Assembly (NCBI GenBank): GCA_964469055.1
Contig: CAYXXN010000118.1
Location: 1 to 8,824 of the forward strand
DNA: 8,824 nt
Direction of reading: 5' to 3'
From: CAYXXN01 sp964469055
GTDB taxonomy: Bacteria > Acidobacteriota > Thermoanaerobaculia > Multivoradales > JAHEKO01
Positions 1-5,938 of this stretch are shown in pieces (positions within the stretch are counted from its first letter, which is position 1; every line of letters starts with the position of its first letter). The notes under the pieces are model-generated. The model searched no databases. It saw only the letters and a list, made by a program, of their open reading frames with translations, and was not told where the DNA came from. Both the position numbers and the translations under genes were made by a program.

Positions 1-1455
1 GTCGGCGATGAGCAGGTGAGGGGGCTGGTCCTCCTCGTGGGCGGTGCCGGAGTTATAGAGGTCGGCGAGCTTGTCGAAGGTCAGCTCGTGGTCGGCGGGG
101 GGCGGCGGCGGCTGGGCAAGTGTCCGGCCCGGAGCGTCCAGTCGCCGCAGCCGAGCGTGGCCCGGCCCATTGCGCAGCCGATCGCGGAAACCCCAACCGC
201 GACCGTTGGTGAGCATGCCGAGGCCGGTCTGCAGGATGCCGGCGAAGACACCATGCTCGAAGGCCTGGTGGAAGTTGCGCACCGGCCAGAGCTCTTCCTT
301 GATCCAGCTCGCGGCGACCTTGTCGCGGTAGGGGGCGAGCCGCTCGGCGCTCACTTCGCCCGCCGTCAGGGCCTCGAAGATGGTCTCGGCCGCCAGCATC
401 CCGGACTTCATCGCCAGATGGATCCCCTTGAGCCGTTGGCCGTTGAGGAAGCCGCCCGAGTCGCCGACGATCAGGAAGCCGTCGCCCGCGCAGCGCGGCA
501 TGGCCCACCAGCCGCCTTCGGGGATCGCCTTGGCCCCGTAGAAGGTCATCTTGCCGCCGGCGAGCAATCCCGCGACCTTGGGGTGGGTCTTGAAGCGTTG
601 GAACTCGGTGTGGGGGTCGAGCCAGGGGTTCTCGTAGTCCAGACCGACGACCAGACCGACGATGAGCTGGTCGTCGCCCATGCCGTAGAGGAACCCGCCG
701 CCGAAGGTGCGGCGATCCAGAGGCCAGCCCATCGTGTGGACGACGGAGCCGGCCTCGACTCGACCCGGTGGCAGCTCCCAGACCTCCTTCAAGCCGAGCG
801 CGTAGACCTGCGGATTGCTCGCCGTCGACAGGCCGAGAGCGTCGTCGAGCTGCTTGGCGAGGGTACCCCGTGGCCCTTCGGCGAGCACCGTGACCTGGGC
901 GCGGATGTCGACACCCGGCTCGAAATTCGAGCGCGGCTTGCCGTCGCGGCCGATGCCGCGGTCGCCGGTGCGCACGCCGACGACGCGGCCGTCCTCGAGC
1001 AGCACGCGCGTCGCTGGGAACTCGCAGAAGACGTCCACCCCGGCAGCCTCGACCTGCGGCGCCAGCCACTTCAGCAGCTTGCCCAGTGAGACGACGAACT
1101 TGCCCTCGTTCTCGAGCGGTGGCGGGATGGGGAGCGAGAGCGTTTGCCGCGAAGTGAGCCACCACAGCTCCTCGCGTCGCACCTCGCCCTCGAGCGGCGC
1201 CTCCCGCCAGGTCCGGGGCAGCAACTCCCGCAGGGCGCGGGGGTCGAGCACGGCGCCCGACAGGGCATGGCTGCCGATCTCCTTGCCCTTCTCGAGAATG
1301 GCGATCGACGGCTCCAGACGGCCGTTGCCGGCGCTCACTCCCTCGTTGTGCTCGCGGAGCAGGCGCGCCAGGTGATAGGCCCCGGCCAGGCTCGCCGGCC
1401 CGGCGCCGACGAAGACGACATCGATCTCCAGGGTTTCGCGCGGCGCCTCAGCCAT
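1..1455 (-). CDS. Electron transfer flavoprotein:quinone oxidoreductase (ETF-QO), 3' end outside the window
   Basis: ETF-QO passes electrons from reduced electron transfer flavoprotein (fed by fatty-acid and amino-acid dehydrogenases) to the membrane quinone pool, using FAD and one 4Fe-4S cluster at the membrane surface. Seen here: 485 codons from the ATG at 1455, open to the left edge. A Rossmann FAD-binding motif GAGPAS lies at residues 17-22. EKGKEIGSHALSGAVLDP at 55-72 matches the conserved segment after the FAD-binding strand. Further on come FYGAKAIPEGG and LKGIHLAMKSGMLAAE, both typical of the family. The visible part ends at PPHLLIAD, just where the cysteine-rich ferredoxin-like domain normally begins, so roughly 60-80 residues are missing. 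The start is set by homology; no clear Shine-Dalgarno site precedes it. The gene follows the secreted-protein gene on the same strand but is separated from it by a terminator-like hairpin, so co-transcription is doubtful. The family call is firm. Confidence 0.93.
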   Translation of the reverse strand, partial: MAEAPRETLEIDVVFVGAGPASLAGAYHLARLLREHNEGVSAGNGRLEPSIAILEKGKEIGSHALSGAVLDPRALRELLPRTWREAPLEGEVRREELWWLTSRQTLSLPIPPPLENEGKFVVSLGKLLKWLAPQVEAAGVDVFCEFPATRVLLEDGRVVGVRTGDRGIGRDGKPRSNFEPGVDIRAQVTVLAEGPRGTLAKQLDDALGLSTASNPQVYALGLKEVWELPPGRVEAGSVVHTMGWPLDRRTFGGGFLYGMGDDQLIVGLVVGLDYENPWLDPHTEFQRFKTHPKVAGLLAGGKMTFYGAKAIPEGGWWAMPRCAGDGFLIVGDSGGFLNGQRLKGIHLAMKSGMLAAETIFEALTAGEVSAERLAPYRDKVAASWIKEELWPVRNFHQAFEHGVFAGILQTGLGMLTNGRGWGFRDRLRNGPGHARLRRLDAPGRTLAQPPPPPADHELTFDKLADLYNSGTAHEEDQPPHLLIAD

Positions 1456-1559
1456 GCTCGAGGCTGCCGTGCCGAAATCGACTGTTGGCCGGAGGCAACG
1501 GTGGCACGCCGGCCGAGGATGCTAGCACGGGGTCGCTCGTGCCCCGGGCCGCAAATGCC

Positions 1560-1587
1560 CGACGGCCAGCCCGAGGGCCGGCCGTCG
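1560..1587 (-). terminator. Terminator-like hairpin after the secreted-protein gene
   Basis: Read on the minus strand, these 28 bases fold into a 12-bp stem with a CTCG tetraloop. The outer 8 bp are perfect (CGACGGCC with GGCCGTCG), then one G-U pair, then 3 G-C pairs. The hairpin starts 25 bases after the stop codon at 1613. In plus-strand RNA the G-U pair would be an A-C mismatch, which favours a role in the leftward transcript. The tail (GGCATTTGCGG) is poor in U, so it is not a textbook intrinsic terminator. The rest of the 1456-1612 gap shows only weak short inverted repeats and no convincing promoter for the ETF-QO gene. Confidence 0.5.
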
Positions 1588-1612
1588 CGTCAGCATCTTC
1601 GCGGAGAGGTCG

Positions 1613-2317
1613 CTAGTCTACGTTGAAGCTTTGCAGCTCGACGGCCACCACGACACCGGAGATCGAGAAGCAGAGATCGGGATCGGTGCCGACGCCGCAG
1701 TTGATCCGGGGGGTCCAGGTCGTGCAACCCGTGCCGAAGCCGTCCCCGGGGTTCTGCCAGGCCGAGAGGCTGTTGCTCAGCACGGTGCGCTCGGTCCAGC
1801 CCCACTGGCCGCCGACGCCGAAGTCCATGTCGGCGCGGACGCTGACCCAGTAGGCGGTGCCGCCGCCGGCCGCCAGGCTGCACGGCGTGGGCAGCGTGAT
1901 GGTCAGCGAGCCGGCCGCGTCGGAGAAGCTGCTGAGGTTCGGGAAGTCGCAGACCAGGGTACCGGGCAGGCTGCTGGAGTTTGTCCAGAACTGCACATCG
2001 ACCAGGGGCGTGGGACCGGCGCCATTGAAGTACACGCCGCGCGCGAAGACCTGGCTGACATCCCACTGCACATCGGGGGCCGGCACGACGAAGTCGTCCG
2101 CCGCCTGGTTGTCGAAGGCCGCGAACGGCGGCTCGAACTCCTGGCTGCTGATCGAGTTGACGCCGCAACTGTTGTCTTGGTTGTAGAGGACCGCGCCGCC
2201 CTCGAACGGCGGTGCGGTCCCTGCCGCCCTGACCGAGGTCTGGGGGCCTTGCGCGAGGAGCGGGGCTCCCACCGCGGCGAGCAGCATAGCTGGAACAAGT
2301 TTCGAGACTTGTGACAT
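1613..2317 (-). CDS. Secreted protein of unknown function, six cysteines, DDFVVP-type beta-rich family
   Basis: A 234-residue protein with no function I can assign. Residues 1-23 are a signal peptide: a lysine at 6, a hydrophobic stretch MLLAAVGAPLLA and likely cleavage near A22/Q23. The mature part is rich in Gly, Ser, Thr, Pro and aromatic residues, including seven Trp. The run of short alternating strands suggests a beta-sandwich. Recognisable segments are ADDFVVPAP (73-81), GVYFNGAGP (94-102), YWVSVRADMDFG (156-167) and GGQWGWTERT (169-178). From memory, such segments recur in uncharacterised exported proteins of Acidobacteriota. The six Cys (51, 123, 146, 198, 207, 216) could form three disulfides outside the cytoplasm. 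There is no membrane anchor or LPXTG/PEP-CTERM tail; the protein ends VELQSFNVD. The start at 2317 is chosen because AAGGAG lies 7 bases upstream and a promoter lies just beyond it; a longer reading from the TTG at 2380 would begin inside the -35 box. Confidence 0.8.
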   Translation of the reverse strand: MSQVSKLVPAMLLAAVGAPLLAQGPQTSVRAAGTAPPFEGGAVLYNQDNSCGVNSISSQEFEPPFAAFDNQAADDFVVPAPDVQWDVSQVFARGVYFNGAGPTPLVDVQFWTNSSSLPGTLVCDFPNLSSFSDAAGSLTITLPTPCSLAAGGGTAYWVSVRADMDFGVGGQWGWTERTVLSNSLSAWQNPGDGFGTGCTTWTPRINCGVGTDPDLCFSISGVVVAVELQSFNVD

Positions 2318-2324
2318 GCCAACG

Positions 2325-2330
2325 CTCCTT
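2325..2330 (-). promoter_or_regulatory. Shine-Dalgarno site of the secreted-protein gene
   Basis: AAGGAG on the minus strand, 7 bases before the ATG at 2317. This is the strongest ribosome binding site in the window and it fixes the start at 2317 rather than at the TTG 63 bases upstream. Confidence 0.85.
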
Positions 2331-2351
2331 ACTTTATGGGGCAGCGGGCGG

Positions 2352-2380
2352 AAGATAGTCTTGCACGCTTCGTTCGTCAA
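2352..2380 (-). promoter_or_regulatory. Sigma70-like promoter of the secreted-protein gene
   Basis: On the minus strand a -35 box TTGACG (2375-2380, 5 of 6 to consensus) is followed after exactly 17 bases by a -10 box TATCTT (2352-2357, 4 of 6). Transcription would start near 2345, giving a leader of about 28 bases that contains the AAGGAG site. Spacing and agreement with the ribosome binding site make this the best-supported promoter here. No operator for a known regulator is recognised. Confidence 0.7.
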
Positions 2381-2391
2381 GTGGCTTTAGT

Positions 2392-2421
2392 TTGACACGC
2401 TTCGCGGCGTCCTGCTCTACT
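2392..2421 (+). promoter_or_regulatory. Probable promoter of the aroDE-trp operon
   Basis: A perfect -35 box TTGACA (2392-2397) is followed after 18 bases by TCTACT (2416-2421, 4 of 6 to TATAAT). The start of transcription would fall near 2428, only about 6 bases before the aroDE ATG at 2434. A weaker alternative is TTGCAC (2361-2366), 19 bases, TTTAGT (2386-2391), starting near 2398 with a leader of about 36 bases. Neither leaves room for a leader peptide or attenuator. The -35 box faces that of the divergent gene across 11 bases. Confidence 0.55.
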
Positions 2422-2433
2422 GCCCTAGGCCTC

Positions 2434-3924
2434 ATGGGCACGCCAGCGGAGCGCGCCGTCCTCGTGGCGACCGTCGCTCGCCCGCCGGCACCTCAGGCGA
2501 TCGCGGCCCTGGGCACGGAGGCGGACGTGCTCGAGGTGCGCTCCGACTTGGTCGGCGATCTGCCGCCGCCGTGGCTGCGAGCCCAGTTCCCCGGCCGACT
2601 GCTCTACACGCTGCGCAGCGCGGCGGAAGGCGGTGCGGGTGAGGATGCTCCCCCGGCGCGCCGCCAGCGGCTGGCGTGGGCGGCGGCGGCGGGCTACGAC
2701 CTCGTCGACCTCGAGGCGCGCCGCGACCTGCACCCGGACCTACTGGCCGACCTGCCGCCGACGCGTCGCCTCCTCTCCTGGCATGGCGGCTGGTGTGAGC
2801 TCCCCGAACTCGCGGCGAGGGCCGAGCGCATGCTGGAAGTTCCGGCCGCGTACTACAAGTTGGTGACCGAGGCCGAGGCGCACGGTCAGGAATTGACGCC
2901 GCTGGCGCTCCTGCAGGCGCTGGGCCGCCGCGACGTCATCGCTTTCGCGGCCGGCGAGCTGGGCGGCTGGACGCGTCTGCTGGCTCCTCGGCTCGGGGCG
3001 CCGGTCGTGTACGCGGCCGCCGATGCGCCAGCGGCGCCCGGTCAGCCTTCTCTCGCCCGCCTGCGCGAGGACTACGGGCTGCCGGAGCTGCCGCCGCTGC
3101 GCTTCGTCTGCGGGGTCGTGGGTCATCCGGTCGAGCACAGTCTCTCTCCCCGACTCCACAACCGGGCGTACCGGGAGGGCGGCATCGAGGCCCTCTACCT
3201 GCCCTTCCATGTCGAGCACTTCGGCGACTTCTGGCTGGAGGTCGTCGAGAGCGGCGCCCTCGGCGAGTTGGGCTTTCCGCTGCGCGGCCTGTCGGTCACC
3301 TCGCCGTACAAGACGACGGCCTTGGCCTTGGCCGGCGCCGCGAGCCCGCTGGCCGGCTACGTCGGCTCGGCGAACACCCTGGTGGCGCGCGAGGGCGTGT
3401 GGGAGGCGGAGTCGACGGACGGGGAGGGCGTCCTCGGGCCGTTGCGGCGGCGGCAGATCGCCCTCGACGGCTCCCAGGCGGCGGTGCTCGGGGCGGGAGC
3501 GGCCGGCCGCGCCGCCGCCGTCGCGCTGGCGCGCGCCGGAGCCCAGGTGATGCTGGTGAACCGCGACCCCGCCCGGCTCGAGCGAGCGGTCGCCGAGCTG
3601 CGGCTCCCCGGGCGCAGCTGGGAGGATTTCGATCCCGCCGGCTACGACCTGCTGGTGCACGCGACACCGCTCGGACGCCGGCCCGGGGACCCGCTGCCGC
3701 TCGATCCCGCGCGCCTCGGTCCCGAGGCCATCCTCGTCGACCTCTCCTACCTGCGCTCGGGCCCCACGCCGCTGGTCGAGGCCGTGCGCGCCGCCGGCCG
3801 TCGCGCCGTCGACGGGCGAGAGGTGCTCCTCTACCAGGCCGTGCCGCAGTTCGAGCTCATGACCGGGCGGCCGATGCCGATCGAGCTGGCCCGTCGGTTG
3901 CTGCTGGCCGAAGCGGAGGAGTGA
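2434..3924 (+). CDS. aroDE: Bifunctional 3-dehydroquinate dehydratase (type I) / shikimate dehydrogenase
   Basis: One cytoplasmic protein of 496 residues carries two consecutive shikimate-pathway steps: 3-dehydroquinate to 3-dehydroshikimate, then NADPH-dependent reduction to shikimate. Residues about 7-215 are a type I dehydratase: LEVR (33-36), TLRSAAEGG (59-67), general-base His117 in SWHGG, Schiff-base Lys142 in YYKLV, Arg181, and Gln204 in APGQ. The usual Ser of SAPGQ is Ala here (residue 200). Residues about 223-496 are shikimate dehydrogenase: HSLSP (235-239), SVTSPYK with catalytic Lys293, ANT (Asn314), STDG with Asp329, the nucleotide loop GAGAAG (353-358), NR at 376-377 typical of NADP preference, and QAVPQFEL near the end. 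The same fusion order is known in plants and Chlamydia. The ATG at 2434 fits the domain start; a TTG at 2392 in the same frame lies in the -35 box. No Shine-Dalgarno site is seen. The gene ends at the trpE start, so it probably leads the trp transcript. Confidence 0.93.
   Translation: MGTPAERAVLVATVARPPAPQAIAALGTEADVLEVRSDLVGDLPPPWLRAQFPGRLLYTLRSAAEGGAGEDAPPARRQRLAWAAAAGYDLVDLEARRDLHPDLLADLPPTRRLLSWHGGWCELPELAARAERMLEVPAAYYKLVTEAEAHGQELTPLALLQALGRRDVIAFAAGELGGWTRLLAPRLGAPVVYAAADAPAAPGQPSLARLREDYGLPELPPLRFVCGVVGHPVEHSLSPRLHNRAYREGGIEALYLPFHVEHFGDFWLEVVESGALGELGFPLRGLSVTSPYKTTALALAGAASPLAGYVGSANTLVAREGVWEAESTDGEGVLGPLRRRQIALDGSQAAVLGAGAAGRAAAVALARAGAQVMLVNRDPARLERAVAELRLPGRSWEDFDPAGYDLLVHATPLGRRPGDPLPLDPARLGPEAILVDLSYLRSGPTPLVEAVRAAGRRAVDGREVLLYQAVPQFELMTGRPMPIELARRLLLAEAEE
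3915..3919 (+). promoter_or_regulatory. Shine-Dalgarno site deciding the trpE start
   Basis: GGAGG lies inside the last codons of aroDE. It is 7 bases from the TTG at 3927, a normal spacing, but only 1 base from the in-frame GTG at 3921. This favours TTG, although a GTGA overlap start at 3921 cannot be excluded. Confidence 0.6.
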
Positions 3925-3926
3925 GG

Positions 3927-5363
3927 TTGCAAGCCGCCGGCTGCCGGCCACGACAGCGCGAGTTTCTCGCCGACGGCCTCACCCCCCTCGCCGTCTACCG
4001 GCGACTGGCGCGGCTGTCGCCGGTGCGTTTCCTGCTCGAGAGCGTGACCGGCGGCGCGCACGTCTCACGCTTCAGCTTCCTGGGCGCGGCGCCCCGGGTG
4101 GTCCTTCGGCTGTGGGCCGATCGCGTCGAGATCGAGGAAGCGGACGGCGACCGGCGCGTGGAAGGCGCGCCGCGAGGCGTGCTCCGTCGCGCGCTCGGCG
4201 CGGTGCGTGCGCCGCGAGGCGAAGTGCCCTTCCTCGGCGGGTGGGTGGGCTATTTCGGGTACGACTGGGTGCGGGTCCTGGAGCGACTACCGGCCAGGCC
4301 GCCGGATCCGTTCGGCTTGCCGATCGCCGTGCTGGCCCGCTACGACTCGGTGGTGGTCTTCGATCACGCGCGGCAGCGCGTCATCGCGGTCGCCAACGAG
4401 ATCGACGGCGAGGTGGACGAGCGCGCCGCTCGCCGGGAGCTCGACCGGCTGGCGAGGCTGCTGGCCGAAGTCGAGGCGGGGAGGGCCGTCGAGCTGCCGA
4501 GTGGGCCGCCGCCGGCGCCGCCTCAGGCGAGCCTCTCGGGCCCGGAGTTCCGGCAGGCGGTCGGCCGGGCCCAGGAGCACATCGCGGCCGGCGACATCTT
4601 CCAGGTCGTCCTGGCGCGGCGCTTCCGGCTCGGGTCGGCGGCCGAGCCGGTAGCGCTCTACGGCGCGCTCCGCAGCATCAATCCCAGTCCCTACATGGTG
4701 CTGTTCGAAACGCCGGACGTGGCGCTGGTGGGCGCTTCGCCCGAGATGCTCGTGAAGAAGAGCGGCTCGCGCGTGGAGACCCGGCCGATCGCCGGCACGC
4801 GCCCGCGGGGGACGGATGCCGTGGAGGACCGCCGCCTGGGCGCCGAGCTCCTGGCCGACCCGAAGGAGCGAGCGGAGCACGTCATGCTCGTCGACCTGGG
4901 GCGCAACGACCTGGGGCGTATCTGTCGGGCGGGCAGTGTCGAGGTCACCGGTTTCCTCGAGGTCGAGCGCTACAGTCACGTCATGCACCTGTGCTCGACC
5001 GTCGAGGGTGAGCTCCTGCCCGGCCGCGACGCCCTCGACGTGCTCTGCGCTTGCTTCCCGGCCGGCACGGTCTCCGGGGCGCCCAAGATCCGTGCCATGG
5101 AGCTCATCGACGAGCTCGAACCGGAGGCTCGCGGCCCGTACGCCGGGGCCGTGGGCTACGTCTCGCACGCCGGCGACCTCGATGCCTGCATCACGATCCG
5201 CACCTTGGTGGTGCGCGATGGCGAGATCTCGGCCACCGCTGGAGCGGGCATCGTGGCGGACTCGGACCCGGCTGCCGAGGAGCTCGAGACGGAGAGCAAG
5301 GCGGCGGCGCTCCTGGCGGCCGTGGCGTTGGCGCGACGGCTGGAGGAGGGGTCACGGTCGTGA
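3927..5363 (+). CDS. trpE: Anthranilate synthase component I
   Basis: TrpE makes anthranilate from chorismate, using ammonia delivered by TrpG; this is the committed step to tryptophan. The protein is 478 residues from the TTG at 3927 (480 from the GTG at 3921) and is full length apart from a short N-terminus. The tryptophan feedback site is visible as LLES (36-39) together with NPSPYM (252-257), so product inhibition is likely. The chorismate-binding domain has GTRPRG, DLGRND (323-328), His354 in HVMHLCSTVEG, PAGTVSGAPK (378-387), GAVGYV and ATAGAG (436-441), all as expected. The intact feedback motifs and the adjacent trpG favour TrpE over the related PabB. The open frame extends far upstream through aroDE in another frame, but that part is an artefact of high GC. 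The stop overlaps the trpG start by 4 bases. Confidence 0.94.
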   Translation: MQAAGCRPRQREFLADGLTPLAVYRRLARLSPVRFLLESVTGGAHVSRFSFLGAAPRVVLRLWADRVEIEEADGDRRVEGAPRGVLRRALGAVRAPRGEVPFLGGWVGYFGYDWVRVLERLPARPPDPFGLPIAVLARYDSVVVFDHARQRVIAVANEIDGEVDERAARRELDRLARLLAEVEAGRAVELPSGPPPAPPQASLSGPEFRQAVGRAQEHIAAGDIFQVVLARRFRLGSAAEPVALYGALRSINPSPYMVLFETPDVALVGASPEMLVKKSGSRVETRPIAGTRPRGTDAVEDRRLGAELLADPKERAEHVMLVDLGRNDLGRICRAGSVEVTGFLEVERYSHVMHLCSTVEGELLPGRDALDVLCACFPAGTVSGAPKIRAMELIDELEPEARGPYAGAVGYVSHAGDLDACITIRTLVVRDGEISATAGAGIVADSDPAAEELETESKAAALLAAVALARRLEEGSRS

Positions 5364-5938
5364 TTCTGGTCGTCGACAGCTACGACTCGTTCACCTACAA
5401 CCTGGTGCAGCTGCTGCTCGTGGCCGGCGCCGAGGTGGACGTGGTCCGCAACGACGTCGCGTCGCCGGACGCGCTCCTGGCGCGCCGGCCGGCCGGCATC
5501 GTGCTGTCGCCGGGGCCCGGTCGGCCGGAAGACGCCGGCGTCCTCGTGCCTCTGCTCGAGCGCCGCCCGGCGGTCCCGGTGCTCGGCGTCTGCCTCGGAC
5601 ACCAGGCCCTGGGCGTCGCGTTCGGGGCGACGGTCGAACGGGCGCCGCGCCTGCTACACGGCAAGACCTCGCAGGTGCGACACACCGGCGTCGGGATCTT
5701 CGCCGGCCTGCCCGATCCCTTCGAGGCGACCCGCTACCACTCACTCGCCGTCCTCGCCGACGCCCTGCCGGCCGAGATCGAGTGCGTCGCCTGGAGCGAC
5801 GACGACGTGCTGATGGGCATGCGCCACCGCGAGCTGCCTTACTGGGGCGTCCAGTTCCACCCGGAGTCGGTGCTGACGGTCGCTGGGCCGCAGCTGGTCC
5901 GCAACTTCCTGGCGCTGACCGGCGAGGGCCGGCGATGA
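5360..5938 (+). CDS. trpG: Anthranilate synthase component II (glutamine amidotransferase)
   Basis: TrpG hydrolyses glutamine and channels ammonia to TrpE. It is a 192-residue class I amidotransferase, separate from both TrpE and TrpD; in some bacteria it is fused to one of them. The start segment ILVVDSYDSFTYNL is diagnostic. It is followed by the oxyanion motif LSPGPGRPED (49-58), nucleophile Cys78 in GVCLGHQ, HGKTS (100-104) and the His167/Glu169 pair in FHPES. The GTG at 5360 overlaps the trpE stop as GTGA, and a purine-rich GGAGGAGGGG at 5342-5351 sits 8 bases upstream, so translation is probably coupled to trpE. The same subunit can serve p-aminobenzoate synthesis in some bacteria; whether it does so here cannot be told from the sequence. 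Confidence 0.95.
   Translation: MILVVDSYDSFTYNLVQLLLVAGAEVDVVRNDVASPDALLARRPAGIVLSPGPGRPEDAGVLVPLLERRPAVPVLGVCLGHQALGVAFGATVERAPRLLHGKTSQVRHTGVGIFAGLPDPFEATRYHSLAVLADALPAEIECVAWSDDDVLMGMRHRELPYWGVQFHPESVLTVAGPQLVRNFLALTGEGRR

Noticed and set aside
16..1089. Long plus-strand open frame opposite ETF-QO (357 codons)
   Set aside because: It is antisense to a clearly homologous gene, has low-complexity Ala/Gly/Arg/Glu-rich translation and no recognisable domain; long antisense frames are expected at this GC content.
1468..1508. Inverted repeat CGTGCC/GGCACG upstream of ETF-QO
   Set aside because: Only 6 bp with a 29-base loop; this is common by chance in such GC-rich DNA and has no further support.
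2318..2380. Longer N-terminus for the secreted protein (TTG at 2380)
   Set aside because: It would start inside the -35 box and put 21 residues before the signal peptide; the ATG at 2317 has AAGGAG at 7 bases.
2392..2433. TTG start for aroDE at 2392
   Set aside because: It coincides with a perfect TTGACA -35 box, lacks a ribosome binding site, and adds 14 residues before the dehydratase domain with no family match.
3399..3926. Upstream extension of the trpE frame through aroDE
   Set aside because: The translation is Arg/Ala/Gly-rich with no homology, whereas the aroDE frame in the same DNA has complete shikimate dehydrogenase motifs.
2740..3951. Minus-strand open frame of 403 codons opposite aroDE, and similar ones opposite trpE and trpD
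   Set aside because: They are shadows of conserved genes, with Arg/Gln/Gly-rich translations and no motifs or ribosome binding sites.
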